Shown: positions 25,191 to 34,269 of the stretch, in pieces | Layout: each line of letters opens with the position of its first letter | Numbering within the stretch: position 1 is the stretch's first letter | Assembly (NCBI GenBank): GCA_902786965.1 | Contig: CADAEJ010000010.1 | Location: 35,696-99,695, forward strand | Length of the DNA stretch: 64,000 nt | Reading direction: 5' to 3' | Source of the DNA: an uncultured Ruminococcus sp. | GTDB taxonomy: Bacteria > Bacillota > Clostridia > Oscillospirales > Ruminococcaceae | Position numbers and translations under genes: made by a program | Notes under the pieces: model-generated | Told to the model about the DNA's origin: nothing | Seen by the model: only the letters and a program-made list of their open reading frames with translations | The model's database searches: none

Positions 25191-27227
25191 GTGAACAGCG
25201 AGCTGGAAAAGCCGATGACCAGCCTTAAAGGCGTGGGGCAGAAAAGGGCAGAGGTATATGAAAAAGTCGGCGTAAAAACCGTCTACGACCTGCTTTGCTA
25301 TTATCCCCGCGACTATCTCGACCTTACCGTGACCACCCCCGTTTCCGATACGCAGATCGGCGAGCAGGCGGTCATTAAGGTAACTATCGTGAAAAAACTC
25401 CCAGAAGCGCGCATACGCAAGGGATTGAGCGTGTTCAAGGCTGTCGCCACTGACGGCACCGCCGACATCACCATCATCATCTATAACAGCAGCTACGCCT
25501 TTGCGCAGCTGCAGCTCGATAACGAGTACATAATGATAGGCAAGATAACGGGCACATATATCCGCAGGGAAATAAACTCACCGCTGGTTTTCCCGGGCAA
25601 TACCGCCGAAAAGCTGCAGCCCGTATACCGCCTCACCGAAGGGCTTACCCAGCATATGCTGCGACAGACGATACGCGGCGCGCTTGCACAGTGCAGGCAG
25701 TTCATCTTTGAACCGCTGCCGCAGCGCATCAGGCGCGAAAACGAGCTTTGTGCCGAGGAATATGCGATAAACAATATCCATTTCCCAAAGGACTTTCACG
25801 GCTTTGAGCTTGCAAAAAAACGCCTTGTGTTTGACGAGCTGCTCGTGCTTCAGCTTGCGATGTCCGTGATGCGTCACCGCAGCAGAGAGCAGACGGGATA
25901 CCGCCTCAAACCCGCGGATATGCAGCCTTTTTACGACAGCCTGCCGTTTGAGCTCACAAGCTGTCAGAAAAAAGCCGCGCTCGAATGTATCGACGATATG
26001 CAAAAGCAGTTCCCGATGAACAGGCTCGTGCAGGGCGACGTAGGCTCGGGAAAGACCGCAGTTGCCGCAGCCGCAGCGTACTTTGTATATAAAAACGGCT
26101 GCCAGTGCGCACTTATGGCACCCACAGAGGTGCTCGCCGCACAGCATTATGAAACGCTCAAAGGCTTTCTCGAACCGCTCGGCGTGAAGATAGCCCTGCT
26201 GACAGGCGCGCTTACCGCAAAGCAAAAGCAGCAGGTCAGGCAGCAGATAGAAAGCGGCGGATTTGACGTTGTTGTGGGTACACACGCACTTGTCCAGCAG
26301 TCTACCGCCTTTAAAGACCTCGCACTCGTTATGACCGATGAACAGCATAGGTTCGGTGTCAAGCAGCGTGCAGCGCTTGCGCAAAAGGGCAGCTGCCCAC
26401 ATAAGCTCGTTATGAGCGCAACGCCGATACCGAGGACTCTCGCGATGATGATATACGGCGATCTCGATATCTCCGTGCTTGACGAACTGCCAAAGGGCAG
26501 ACAGCCGATAAATACCTACGCAGTCACAGGCAAGCTGCGTGAAAGAGCGTTCAATTACGTGATCAAGCACCTCGAGCAAGGCAGGCAGGGCTATGTCGTC
26601 TGCCCGATGATAGAGGAGTCCGATGCAGAGCTGAAAGATGTCAAGTCATATACCGAAACGCTGAAAAAAGGCGCTTTGCGCAGCTACCGCATAGGGCTTT
26701 TGCACGGCAAGCTCGCAAGCGATAAAAAGGAACAGATAATGGCTGATTTCAAAGCACATAAAATAGACCTGCTCGTTTCAACGACCGTTGTCGAGGTCGG
26801 CGTCGATGTGCCCAATGCAACTATAATGGTCATCGAAAATGCCGATAGGTTCGGACTTTCACAGCTTCATCAGCTGCGAGGCCGCGTCGGCAGAGGACAG
26901 TATAAGTCCGACTGCGTGCTGATAACCGATAACGTCAACGAAACGACCAAAAAACGCCTTAAAATACTTTCCTCGACAAATGACGGCTTTGCTATTTCCG
27001 AGGAGGACCTCAAGCTTCGCGGTCCGGGTGACTTTTTCGGCGACAGGCAGCACGGCCTGCCGAAACTGAAGATCGCCGATATGTCGCAGGATATGGGCGT
27101 TTTAAGGCTCGCACAGAAAACTGCAAAACAACTTACCGATGATGATCCGCTGTTGGAAAAACCAGAAAACAAAGGGCTCAGAGAGCTTGTGGAAAAGCTT
27201 TTCGCAGACGGGCTTACAGATAATTAA
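25191..27227 (+). CDS. recG: ATP-dependent DNA helicase RecG
   Basis: Branch-migrating helicase that regresses stalled forks and processes Holliday junctions. The 678 residues hold the N-terminal wedge/OB domain (LKGVGQKRAEVYEKVGVKTVYDLL, YYPRDYLD), helicase motif I GDVGSGKTAVAAAAA at about 281-295, APTEVLAAQHY, the DEQHRFGVKQR motif (II), MSATPIPRTLAMM (III), and the C-terminal motifs STTVVEVGVDVPNATIMVIENADRFGLSQLHQLRGRVGRG. The GTG at 25191 follows GGGAGGTGA by five bases; an in-frame ATG at 25167 lacks a site and lies at the predicted transcript start. It is followed after 17 bases by a LUD-domain gene. Confidence 0.97.
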   Translation: MNSELEKPMTSLKGVGQKRAEVYEKVGVKTVYDLLCYYPRDYLDLTVTTPVSDTQIGEQAVIKVTIVKKLPEARIRKGLSVFKAVATDGTADITIIIYNSSYAFAQLQLDNEYIMIGKITGTYIRREINSPLVFPGNTAEKLQPVYRLTEGLTQHMLRQTIRGALAQCRQFIFEPLPQRIRRENELCAEEYAINNIHFPKDFHGFELAKKRLVFDELLVLQLAMSVMRHRSREQTGYRLKPADMQPFYDSLPFELTSCQKKAALECIDDMQKQFPMNRLVQGDVGSGKTAVAAAAAYFVYKNGCQCALMAPTEVLAAQHYETLKGFLEPLGVKIALLTGALTAKQKQQVRQQIESGGFDVVVGTHALVQQSTAFKDLALVMTDEQHRFGVKQRAALAQKGSCPHKLVMSATPIPRTLAMMIYGDLDISVLDELPKGRQPINTYAVTGKLRERAFNYVIKHLEQGRQGYVVCPMIEESDAELKDVKSYTETLKKGALRSYRIGLLHGKLASDKKEQIMADFKAHKIDLLVSTTVVEVGVDVPNATIMVIENADRFGLSQLHQLRGRVGRGQYKSDCVLITDNVNETTKKRLKILSSTNDGFAISEEDLKLRGPGDFFGDRQHGLPKLKIADMSQDMGVLRLAQKTAKQLTDDDPLLEKPENKGLRELVEKLFADGLTDN

Positions 27228-27244
27228 ACACGGAGGGACTATTT

Positions 27245-27907
27245 ATGCAAACTAACGAACAGATAATGGAAATGCTGCGAAAGACCGCAGATGCGCTTGA
27301 AAAGAACAATATGCAGGCTTTCGTTGCGCAGGATTGCCGACAGGCTGTCAATCTCGTAAAGGACCTTATGGCAGAGGGTGAAACTATCTCCTGCGGCGGC
27401 TCGGTGAGCCTGGAGCAAAGCGGCGTTATGGAGCTTATGAAAAGCGGCAGCTATAACTTCCTTGACCGTTCAAAGTGCGAAACAAGGGAGGAAACGGAGG
27501 AAATATACCGCAAGGCTTTCTGCGCCGATACCTACCTTACGTCTGCCAATGCAGTCACAATGAACGGCGAGCTTTATAATGTTGACGGCAACTCAAACCG
27601 CGTAGCTGCAATAGCTTACGGGCCAAAGTCGGTCATTTTCATAGTCGGCTGCAATAAGATAGTCAAAGACCTCGACGAAGCGGTTTTGCGCGTTAAACAG
27701 ACCGCCGCACCGCACAATACCGTCAGACTTCAGCTCGATACACCATGCTCAAAAACAGGGGAGTGCTTTAAATGTGCAGGCGGAAAGGATACCGCATCGG
27801 GCTGCCGCAGTGAGAAAAGAATATGCTGCAGCTATCTCGTTTCGGGCTACCAAAGAAACAAAAACAGGTATAAGGTAATTCTGGTCGCGCAGCCTCTTGG
27901 TTATTGA
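27245..27907 (+). CDS. LUD-domain protein (LutC/YkgG-like)
   Basis: A 220-residue member of the LUD (DUF162) family; LutB and LutC, which share this domain, take part in lactate oxidation. Visible marks are ISCGGSVSLEQSGVM, NAVTMNGELYNVDGNSNRVAAIAYGP, IFIVGCNKIVKDLDEAV, and a cysteine-bearing C terminus: TPCSKTGECFKCAGG, then RICCSYLVSGYQR and KVILVAQPLGY. The clustered Cys could bind metal. No LutA or LutB is nearby; the gene is instead behind recG, probably in the same transcript. The standalone clostridial version has no established substrate. No clear terminator follows; 27908-28093 is AT-rich and I see nothing else in it. Confidence 0.88.
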   Translation: MQTNEQIMEMLRKTADALEKNNMQAFVAQDCRQAVNLVKDLMAEGETISCGGSVSLEQSGVMELMKSGSYNFLDRSKCETREETEEIYRKAFCADTYLTSANAVTMNGELYNVDGNSNRVAAIAYGPKSVIFIVGCNKIVKDLDEAVLRVKQTAAPHNTVRLQLDTPCSKTGECFKCAGGKDTASGCRSEKRICCSYLVSGYQRNKNRYKVILVAQPLGY

Positions 27908-28093
27908 TATTTAACAAAATATCCGAAATCTTTTGCAGCATTGTGCGACTTGTACATAATTTGTTAGCATTATAGCAAAAGTTACTCTTCATTTTCGTTA
28001 ATTAGTTAATTCAGCTATCTTATTTGTGTATTATGTATAAAATCGAGTGTTGTATTTCGTTGGAAAATTGCTGTGAAAAGTGTTGAAATCCCC

Positions 28094-28122
28094 TTGCTTA
28101 AAAGACAAAAAGATGTTATAAT
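28094..28122 (+). promoter_or_regulatory. Promoter of the type IV pilus operon
   Basis: TTGCTT (28094-28099), 17-base spacer, TATAAT (28117-28122). A second TATAAT at 28152-28157 has no matching -35 box. Confidence 0.75.
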
Positions 28123-28265
28123 GTATAAAATGCATAATGTGTGTATTGTGCTATAATGCAGATAAATACAAGTGCATTACATGGTGGAGGTGTATCTTAG
28201 AAAATGAAAACTTATACCTATGTTGCCAAGGACACTTCGGGTAAGACCATAAAAGGCAGGAGGTC

Positions 28266-29375
28266 ATGGACAGAGTCTATGAACAAGGTCTGTATCTCGT
28301 AAGTTACTCCGAGGCGCTTGGTGGATCGAAGAAATCGGCGTACAAGTTCAAGACTAAAGAGCTTGCATTCGCGTGCAGACAGCTTGCAGCGATGGTAACG
28401 TCAGGTCTTACGATCGTCAAGGCGCTCAACATTCTCTACAGAGAAGACGAGAAGCCAAGATCAAAAGCAGTATGGCAGGACGTTTACGACGAAGTTCAGA
28501 AGGGTGCCAGCCTTACGGAAGCACTCGAAGGCAAGAAGGGTTGTTTCCCTGACTTCCTTATCTCGATGGTAGACGCGGGTGAGACCGCAGGTAACCTTGA
28601 CGTAACGCTTCAGCGTCTGAGCGACTACTACGCTAACTCAAACAAGCTGAACAACAAGGTAAAGAGTGCGATGACATACCCTATCATCCTGGGTATTCTG
28701 TGTCTGGCAATGGTTGTCGGAATGTTCACGTTCATCATGCCTATATTCGCAGGACTTATGGAAGAGTCGAAGATGCCTGCGCTTTCAAAAGCGCTGTTTG
28801 CGATAAGTGACTTTATAAAGGGCAAATGGTACATATTGCTCATAGCACTTCTCGTTATCATCTTTGGCTGGATCTACGCTCTTAAAGTTGAATCGGTAAG
28901 ACTTAAATTTGACTACTTTAAAATCAAAATGCCGGCGGTCGGAAAACTGATGGTAAAGATCTATGAAGGTAAGTTCGCAAGAACTCTTTCATCTCTTTAT
29001 TCCAGCGGTATCCCGATGATCGACTGCCTCCAGAGATCGTCGAGAATACTTGGCAACGCTTATGTTGACAAGATGTTCATTCAGGTAGTAGATGACGTTA
29101 AACAGGGTTCACCAATGTCACAGGCTCTTGCAAAGACCGAGATCTTCGAGGGTATGTTCACCTCGATCATCTACGTCGGAGAAGAATCCGGTGCGCTGGA
29201 TGAGATCCTTGAGAAGACCGCAGACTACTACGAAGAAGAAGCTGACGCAGCTGTTACAAGACTTGTAGGACTTATGGAGCCTTTGCTTATCGTCTTCATG
29301 GGTGTTGCAATCGGTCTTTGTCTCGCAGGCGTGTTCCCGTTGCTCTACGGCAGCTTGGAAGGTCTCGAAAACTAA
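28266..29375 (+). CDS. pilC: Type IV pilus inner-membrane platform protein PilC, 5' end frameshifted
   Basis: PilC/GspF platform protein that couples the PilB/PilT motors to pilin assembly. Two GspF domains: FKTKELAFACRQLAAMVTSGLTIVKALNIL and the second copy IYEGKFARTLSSLYSSGIPMIDCL; hydrophobic helices IILGILCLAMVVGMFTFIMP, WYILLIALLVIIFGWIYAL and LLIVFMGVAIGLCLAGVFPL. The natural start is probably the ATG at 28204 (GGAGGTG upstream), which gives MKTYTYVAKDTSGKTIKGR, a typical PilC N terminus, but that frame stops at once. The family frame resumes at DRVYEQGLYLVSY (about 28266). Some 8-9 codons with a length of 3n+1 bases appear to be missing near 28258. The listed start is the first ATG in the main frame. 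Confidence 0.85.
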   Translation: MDRVYEQGLYLVSYSEALGGSKKSAYKFKTKELAFACRQLAAMVTSGLTIVKALNILYREDEKPRSKAVWQDVYDEVQKGASLTEALEGKKGCFPDFLISMVDAGETAGNLDVTLQRLSDYYANSNKLNNKVKSAMTYPIILGILCLAMVVGMFTFIMPIFAGLMEESKMPALSKALFAISDFIKGKWYILLIALLVIIFGWIYALKVESVRLKFDYFKIKMPAVGKLMVKIYEGKFARTLSSLYSSGIPMIDCLQRSSRILGNAYVDKMFIQVVDDVKQGSPMSQALAKTEIFEGMFTSIIYVGEESGALDEILEKTADYYEEEADAAVTRLVGLMEPLLIVFMGVAIGLCLAGVFPLLYGSLEGLEN

Positions 29376-29428
29376 TAAAGAAAAAACAGTGGGAAATCAC
29401 TGAATAATTATAAGAGGTGAAAGAATAA

Positions 29429-30982
29429 ATGCTGTCTTTTGATTTTTCAGATAGACAAATAAATGTTGTTAAGGGTGATAACACCGGAAGCAGGATCAAG
29501 ATCGAGAAGTCACTGACTATCGATGTTCCTGAGGATATGATCCTCAACGGAGAGGTCATAAACCTTTCCGGACTCAATGAGATAATATCCGCACAGCTCA
29601 AGAATGAAATGATGAACGATAAGGAAGCTATCGTAACCTTCTCGTCAAGCAACATCGTTTTCAAAGAGCTTATCGTACCAAAGGGCAAGGGCGCAGAGTT
29701 CCTTACAATGGTACAGAACCAGATGGCACAGGAAATGGGACTTTCTGATGACTACTCCATTTCTTATTCGATAGTCGGCGAAGCAGGTGCAGATAACCCG
29801 GGCGCAGTTAAGGTGCTCGCAACTGCCTGCCCAAGCTCGATAGTTGACAGCTTCAGAAAGCTGTTCGGTGTGCTCGGCATCTCGCTGAAGTCGGTAAATA
29901 TCGGATGTAACTCCATCTCCAGAATCGTTCTTGCAGATAAGAGCAATCTCGATAAGATGCCTCTTCTCGTCTGCCAGCTCGATGAGAACTTCCTCGGACT
30001 TACATTGTTCGAGAACGGTCAGATGGCATTCGCAAGATACGTTCCTATCTCTCCTGATGATTATGAGAGCGAGGATTACCTCATGGAAGCTCTCAACGAG
30101 AACATCTTCAGAATGGAGCAGTTCAATAAGGCAAGAGGCGGCACGGGTCTTGAAAACGTAATACTCTACGGCAGGATCGATGACTATATTAAGATAGTTG
30201 ACGCTCTTGACGGACTTGATATCAAGGCTTCTGTACTCTCTGTTCCGACTCAGATCACAGGATATGAGAACGTTGAGTTCACAGTGTTCGCAAACGCTAT
30301 CGGTGCTCTCTACAGAAGAGATAAGCAGACCGAAAGGATCAACCTCCTCGAAGTTGACCAGATGCAGGGCAAGACCGGAAGCGGTATCTCGCAGACCTTC
30401 ATCACAGGTATGATCATCGCTGCTGCTTCTGTTGTACTTATCGCAATAGTAACCATCTTCGTTAACATAAGCAGAGGCTCGGTCGAGGACGATATCGACA
30501 AGACCAACCAGGAGATCGCTGAGGCAGATAAGATAATCGCAGAGCAGAAGGTGCTGCACGATAAGCTGACACTTATCCAGCAGTGGAATATGCTCGCAGA
30601 TGCTGCTAAGACAAATATGGCAACTACACCTTTCATCAACCAGGATAAGTTCGATGAGATCAAGAAGATAATGGATGAGCATAAGGCTACTTATAAGGGT
30701 ATTGCTTATGACAGCGCAACAGGCTCTATCACATTCACAGATGTTGCCGTTGATACTCAGAAAGATGTTAAGATACTTTGTGATGCGTTTGACAAATCCA
30801 AGTATGTTGCAAAAGTCGGATACTCCGGATATGAAGGTAAGGGCGCACAGCTTGATTCTTCCGGAAAGCCGATCGAAACAAGTTCAAAGGCAGAGGGCGA
30901 TTCCTCACAGCAGGATCCGAACGCAAACAAGGTCGTTCTTAAGCAGCTTATATTAGAATTGAAGGGAACAGGTGAGTTATAA
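29429..30982 (+). CDS. pilM: Fused PilM-PilN type IV pilus assembly protein
   Basis: A 517-residue protein that joins two alignment-complex parts normally encoded separately. Residues 1 to about 310 are the actin-like PilM part: MLSFDFSDRQINVVKGD, EAIVTFSSSNIVFKELIVPK, KSVNIGCNSISRIVLA and ENVILYGRIDDYIKIVDAL. A single membrane helix follows at about 324-347 (ITGMIIAAASVVLIAIVTIF), then a PilN-like coiled coil (SVEDDIDKTNQEIAEADKII) and a small alpha/beta domain ending in LKQLILELKGTGEL. In other systems PilM sits in the cytosol bound to the N-terminal peptide of PilN; fusion makes that contact permanent. Its TAA overlaps the ATG of the next gene. Confidence 0.85.
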   Translation: MLSFDFSDRQINVVKGDNTGSRIKIEKSLTIDVPEDMILNGEVINLSGLNEIISAQLKNEMMNDKEAIVTFSSSNIVFKELIVPKGKGAEFLTMVQNQMAQEMGLSDDYSISYSIVGEAGADNPGAVKVLATACPSSIVDSFRKLFGVLGISLKSVNIGCNSISRIVLADKSNLDKMPLLVCQLDENFLGLTLFENGQMAFARYVPISPDDYESEDYLMEALNENIFRMEQFNKARGGTGLENVILYGRIDDYIKIVDALDGLDIKASVLSVPTQITGYENVEFTVFANAIGALYRRDKQTERINLLEVDQMQGKTGSGISQTFITGMIIAAASVVLIAIVTIFVNISRGSVEDDIDKTNQEIAEADKIIAEQKVLHDKLTLIQQWNMLADAAKTNMATTPFINQDKFDEIKKIMDEHKATYKGIAYDSATGSITFTDVAVDTQKDVKILCDAFDKSKYVAKVGYSGYEGKGAQLDSSGKPIETSSKAEGDSSQQDPNANKVVLKQLILELKGTGEL

Positions 30983-31797
30983 TGAAATTGAATCATAGAG
31001 ATAGGGTATTAATTACAATTTTGTTTGTAGCTATAGTCTGGGCCGTAGGTATCTTCGTTTTCATAGTTCCTGCATTCCAGGAACTCGGCACAAAGAAAGA
31101 CGAGCTTAATTCTCTTCAGGTAACACTTTCTGAAAAACAGGATCAGATCGAAAAGGATAAGGATCTTCCACAGAGGATCGAGGAAGAGTTTGCAAAGTCT
31201 GAAGAGCTTGCAAAGAACTTCTACAATGAGCAGACAACACAGCAGGCAACAGATACTGTTGACCAGCTGCTTGATGACCAGAAGCTTACAAACACAGATA
31301 TGAAGATCGGTGAGCTGAAGGTAACAACACTCAAGCCGTTCACATATGTATCAAAGGATCCTACAGCTGATATTGATAATAAGGCAACCGAATATGAAAA
31401 GATCGGTGCAAGCTCAGTTGTTGATTCAAGAGCTCAGCAGTTCGACCCGCAGACCAAAACAACTAACGACGGTGCACAGTATACTGTTGATCCTCGTGCA
31501 GGTCTTGGAATGAGAAGCTATGAGATCAGCTTCCACTTTGAGGGCGTTTACGGCGACGTTCAGAAGTTCTGCGAACAGCTTACAAAGAACGTTCCTAACA
31601 GTATGCTCGTAAGCAAGCTTGAGATCACCGATGTTACCGGTATGGATCGTACGAGTGACGACAGCTCTTCGTCATCATCTGCACCTGAAAGCAAGAAAGA
31701 AGACGGAAAAGAAAAGACTATTGATGATAATGAGATCGAGGGAGATATCACAGTTACTATCATCATCATCAAGAAGCCTACAAAGCCCGAATTCTAA
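30982..31797 (+). CDS. pilO: PilO-like type IV pilus alignment protein
   Basis: A 271-residue bitopic protein: short cytoplasmic start, membrane helix at about 10-31 (VLITILFVAIVWAVGIFVFIV), a coiled coil (LNSLQVTLSEKQDQIEKDKD) and a periplasm-facing-type domain with YEISFHFEGVYGDVQKFCEQL, the ferredoxin-like part of PilO. The region after LEITDVTGMD is a Ser/Asp/Glu-rich linker before the last strand. The ATG overlaps the pilMN stop by one base (TAATG), indicating translational coupling. Identification rests on layout and position more than on motif identity. Confidence 0.78.
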   Translation: MKLNHRDRVLITILFVAIVWAVGIFVFIVPAFQELGTKKDELNSLQVTLSEKQDQIEKDKDLPQRIEEEFAKSEELAKNFYNEQTTQQATDTVDQLLDDQKLTNTDMKIGELKVTTLKPFTYVSKDPTADIDNKATEYEKIGASSVVDSRAQQFDPQTKTTNDGAQYTVDPRAGLGMRSYEISFHFEGVYGDVQKFCEQLTKNVPNSMLVSKLEITDVTGMDRTSDDSSSSSSAPESKKEDGKEKTIDDNEIEGDITVTIIIIKKPTKPEF

Positions 31798-31811
31798 ACA
31801 ATAGAAACGAA

Positions 31812-31844
31812 TTGGTAGGCTGGCGTCAAAAACCGGTCTGCCAA
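31812..31844 (+). other. RNA hairpin with wobble pairs between pilO and the PilX-like gene
   Basis: TTGGTAGGCTGG (31812-31823) and CCGGTCTGCCAA (31833-31844) pair over all twelve positions if three G-U pairs are allowed. It is therefore a structure at RNA level. No T-run follows. It could set the ratio of assembly proteins to pilins by protecting or cleaving the mRNA. Confidence 0.55.
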
Positions 31845-31908
31845 ATCGTGCTATATAATGGTATACGATAATGGTAAAAGTTTTAATGATTATGAAAGGG
31901 TGGTAAAG

Positions 31909-34251
31909 ATGAGATCAGACTCTAAAAAGAGAAGTGCCAATAAGTCTGGTGCTGTTCTTGTCACAGCTGTCTGCGTATTGATCATCATGTCGATACTTAT
32001 GACTGCAACAGTTGGTTATGTCTCGGTCAACCGTAAAAAGACCAACTCGAACTACAGCCACAAACAGGCTTATCTGACCGCTTCAACGACTCTGCAAGGC
32101 TTTGTAGAGCAGATCAGACTCGCTACTGCTAAACCTGCAGCTGACGGTTCGGGTCCTGAAGGTTCTGCAACATCAGTAGCTGAGCAGATGAAAAACATCA
32201 ACGCGCTCAAGGCACTTGCCGCTGCAAACGGCGGTAAGGGAACTACCAAACCGGTAACCTACAACGGTACTAACGGCAACTTCTACAAAGTAGGTACAAC
32301 TCAGCTCAACATCAAACAGGAAAACGGCAGTGAGGACAACCTCATCGTTACCGCTATCACAACATATGGCGGAGTTACAGAGAAGGTTGCAGCTCACATC
32401 TCCACAACAACCAAGAAGAAGCCTGCAAGATTTACAAACACTATCGAGCAGATCGGTAAGCAGTCAATGTATCTGGATAACCTGAACGTTGTCGGTGACA
32501 CCGCTATTCTCGAGCAGGGCAATACAACAAAGCAGTATTCACTCGGAAACAGAATGGAGCTTCAGGGTTCGCTTTACATCTGGGGTACAGTTGACGGTAC
32601 TCAGATCAACTCCAAGCTGATCCTTATGCCAAACCTTCTTGAACCAGCAAGAGGATCCTTCGTTCAGATCTCTGAGGATTTCAAAAACTATCTCGTTGCT
32701 GAGCCTCGTATGAAGAGAGGCGACGGCTACAACTATGTATTTATCAACGGAACTTGCCTTACTCCAACAGTAAGACTCGGTACAAGCACAACCGGATATG
32801 AAGTTGACCTCATAACTCATGGTATCGACTCCAAGGGCGGCGGATCCAACTGGGTACAGTATGGTAACGTTTATTGCTACGATATCGATCCCGAGCAGGA
32901 GAACACGACCAGAAACGGAGATTTCAAGATCTCCGGCGGTGAGAAGGTCGAGATCAACGGCGATGTTTTCGTAGAGGGTGACCTCGTTATCGGTTCCGGC
33001 TGCGAATTCAAGTGCAAAAACCTTACAGTCTGCGGTACAGTAACCGGTACTCCGATCGTAAGCGGCACCACGAAGACAGGCTCTTCAGCAACACTTGAAA
33101 AGTCCGGCAGAGGATCTGTTCCTACAATGGAATATACATCCGAGGACTATAAGTATATGCCTGAGGACTTCTTCATTAACCGTGACAATATGTCCAGCGG
33201 TGACTTCAAGTCCAAGTATATGGCTTTCTATAACGGAAGCAATACAAAGGATATGTTCAAGGACTTCGGTTTCTACGAGGATCCTACAACTCATGCAACA
33301 TTCAACTTCCACGTAACAGAGAGCTGCGCTATCAACGGCGGCAGCTATGCAAATGAAGCAAACGGCGGACTTATAAACAACAAGGGCGTAAAGATGGACT
33401 GCGCACGTACAGTTCTTATCGATGTTACCGATTCTACAGGCGATGTCCTTATCATGCTCAAGAACGGTGTTGTTCTTGCAAGAGATACCGAGATCGTTGT
33501 AAGAAACAGATCTGCTAAGACTCAGGTCACACTTGAGGACGGTACAACAGAAATGCAGCATAAGTACAACTGCTACTTTGTATCTGATTCAGGCGCAACG
33601 ATCGCTGCTGACGGCGAGACCGCAAAGGGCGTTAAAAAGCATAAGAACTCTAATCCTGGTTCCTTCTCGTTCGACTGTCTGTGTCTGTATGACTTTGATA
33701 CCTATACAAGAATGTTTGATTCTTCATACTACACAGCAAAGAGCGGCGGTGCTGCAACCAGAAGCTCTATCCAGAACGTTCAGCCTAAAGCAAACTTTGT
33801 TTATAACCCGACACATAATACATCCCTTGCTCTCGCAGGTAAGGATGTTTACTGCCCGGGTGCATCAAGCATAATCCTGCTTATCGGTGAAGGCTTCAGC
33901 TTCGGTCCTGCATATACACCTGATGCAGCGGGTACAGGCGGAAGTTTCACAGGTGCCGGAAACACCAACCAGTCATTTATCGAGGCAACAGTTTACGGTC
34001 CTCAGGGATACTTCGGTATCAAGACCCAGCATATGAAGATGAATATCATCAACTCCGAAGGTCAGCTTTATGACTTTGACAATAAGCCTGTTCTCGGTCT
34101 TGGCGTGTTCATCGCAAGCGTATTCAATTCACAGAACGAATCAACCTACGTTTACACAGAGCCTTCAGGCAACTGCGTACTTGCTAACGCAAAGGGCAGC
34201 AAGGAAGGAAATATCACCGGATTTGAACTTGACAGATACGATCACTACTAA
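31909..34251 (+). CDS. Large PilX-like pilus-associated surface protein
   Basis: A 780-residue protein with a short basic start, one membrane helix (SGAVLVTAVCVLIIMSILMTATVGYVSV, split around residue 14-41) and a long extracellular part. The helix followed by KQAYLTASTTLQGFVEQIR resembles PilX/PulK-type minor components, whose N terminus is like a pilin but without the strict G-F-T-L-x-E site. The body is rich in Thr, Gly, Asn and beta-strands (FKISGGEKVEINGDVFVEGDLVIGSGCEFKCKNLTVCGTV has a beta-helix look; given here in pieces: GDVFVEGDLVIGSGC, FKCKNLTVCGTVTG). GGGTGG is five bases before the ATG. Such proteins often cap pili; size here is unusual. Confidence 0.72.
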   Translation: MRSDSKKRSANKSGAVLVTAVCVLIIMSILMTATVGYVSVNRKKTNSNYSHKQAYLTASTTLQGFVEQIRLATAKPAADGSGPEGSATSVAEQMKNINALKALAAANGGKGTTKPVTYNGTNGNFYKVGTTQLNIKQENGSEDNLIVTAITTYGGVTEKVAAHISTTTKKKPARFTNTIEQIGKQSMYLDNLNVVGDTAILEQGNTTKQYSLGNRMELQGSLYIWGTVDGTQINSKLILMPNLLEPARGSFVQISEDFKNYLVAEPRMKRGDGYNYVFINGTCLTPTVRLGTSTTGYEVDLITHGIDSKGGGSNWVQYGNVYCYDIDPEQENTTRNGDFKISGGEKVEINGDVFVEGDLVIGSGCEFKCKNLTVCGTVTGTPIVSGTTKTGSSATLEKSGRGSVPTMEYTSEDYKYMPEDFFINRDNMSSGDFKSKYMAFYNGSNTKDMFKDFGFYEDPTTHATFNFHVTESCAINGGSYANEANGGLINNKGVKMDCARTVLIDVTDSTGDVLIMLKNGVVLARDTEIVVRNRSAKTQVTLEDGTTEMQHKYNCYFVSDSGATIAADGETAKGVKKHKNSNPGSFSFDCLCLYDFDTYTRMFDSSYYTAKSGGAATRSSIQNVQPKANFVYNPTHNTSLALAGKDVYCPGASSIILLIGEGFSFGPAYTPDAAGTGGSFTGAGNTNQSFIEATVYGPQGYFGIKTQHMKMNIINSEGQLYDFDNKPVLGLGVFIASVFNSQNESTYVYTEPSGNCVLANAKGSKEGNITGFELDRYDHY

Positions 34252-34269
34252 TACAGGAGGCGGTATACT

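Noticed and set aside
28250-28275. Programmed ribosomal frameshift in pilC
   Set aside because: No slippery heptamer is present and family members have extra residues here, so a deletion is the simpler reading.
29645-30682. 345-codon minus-strand ORF opposite pilMN
   Set aside because: Antisense shadow produced by biased codon use; no start signal or domain.
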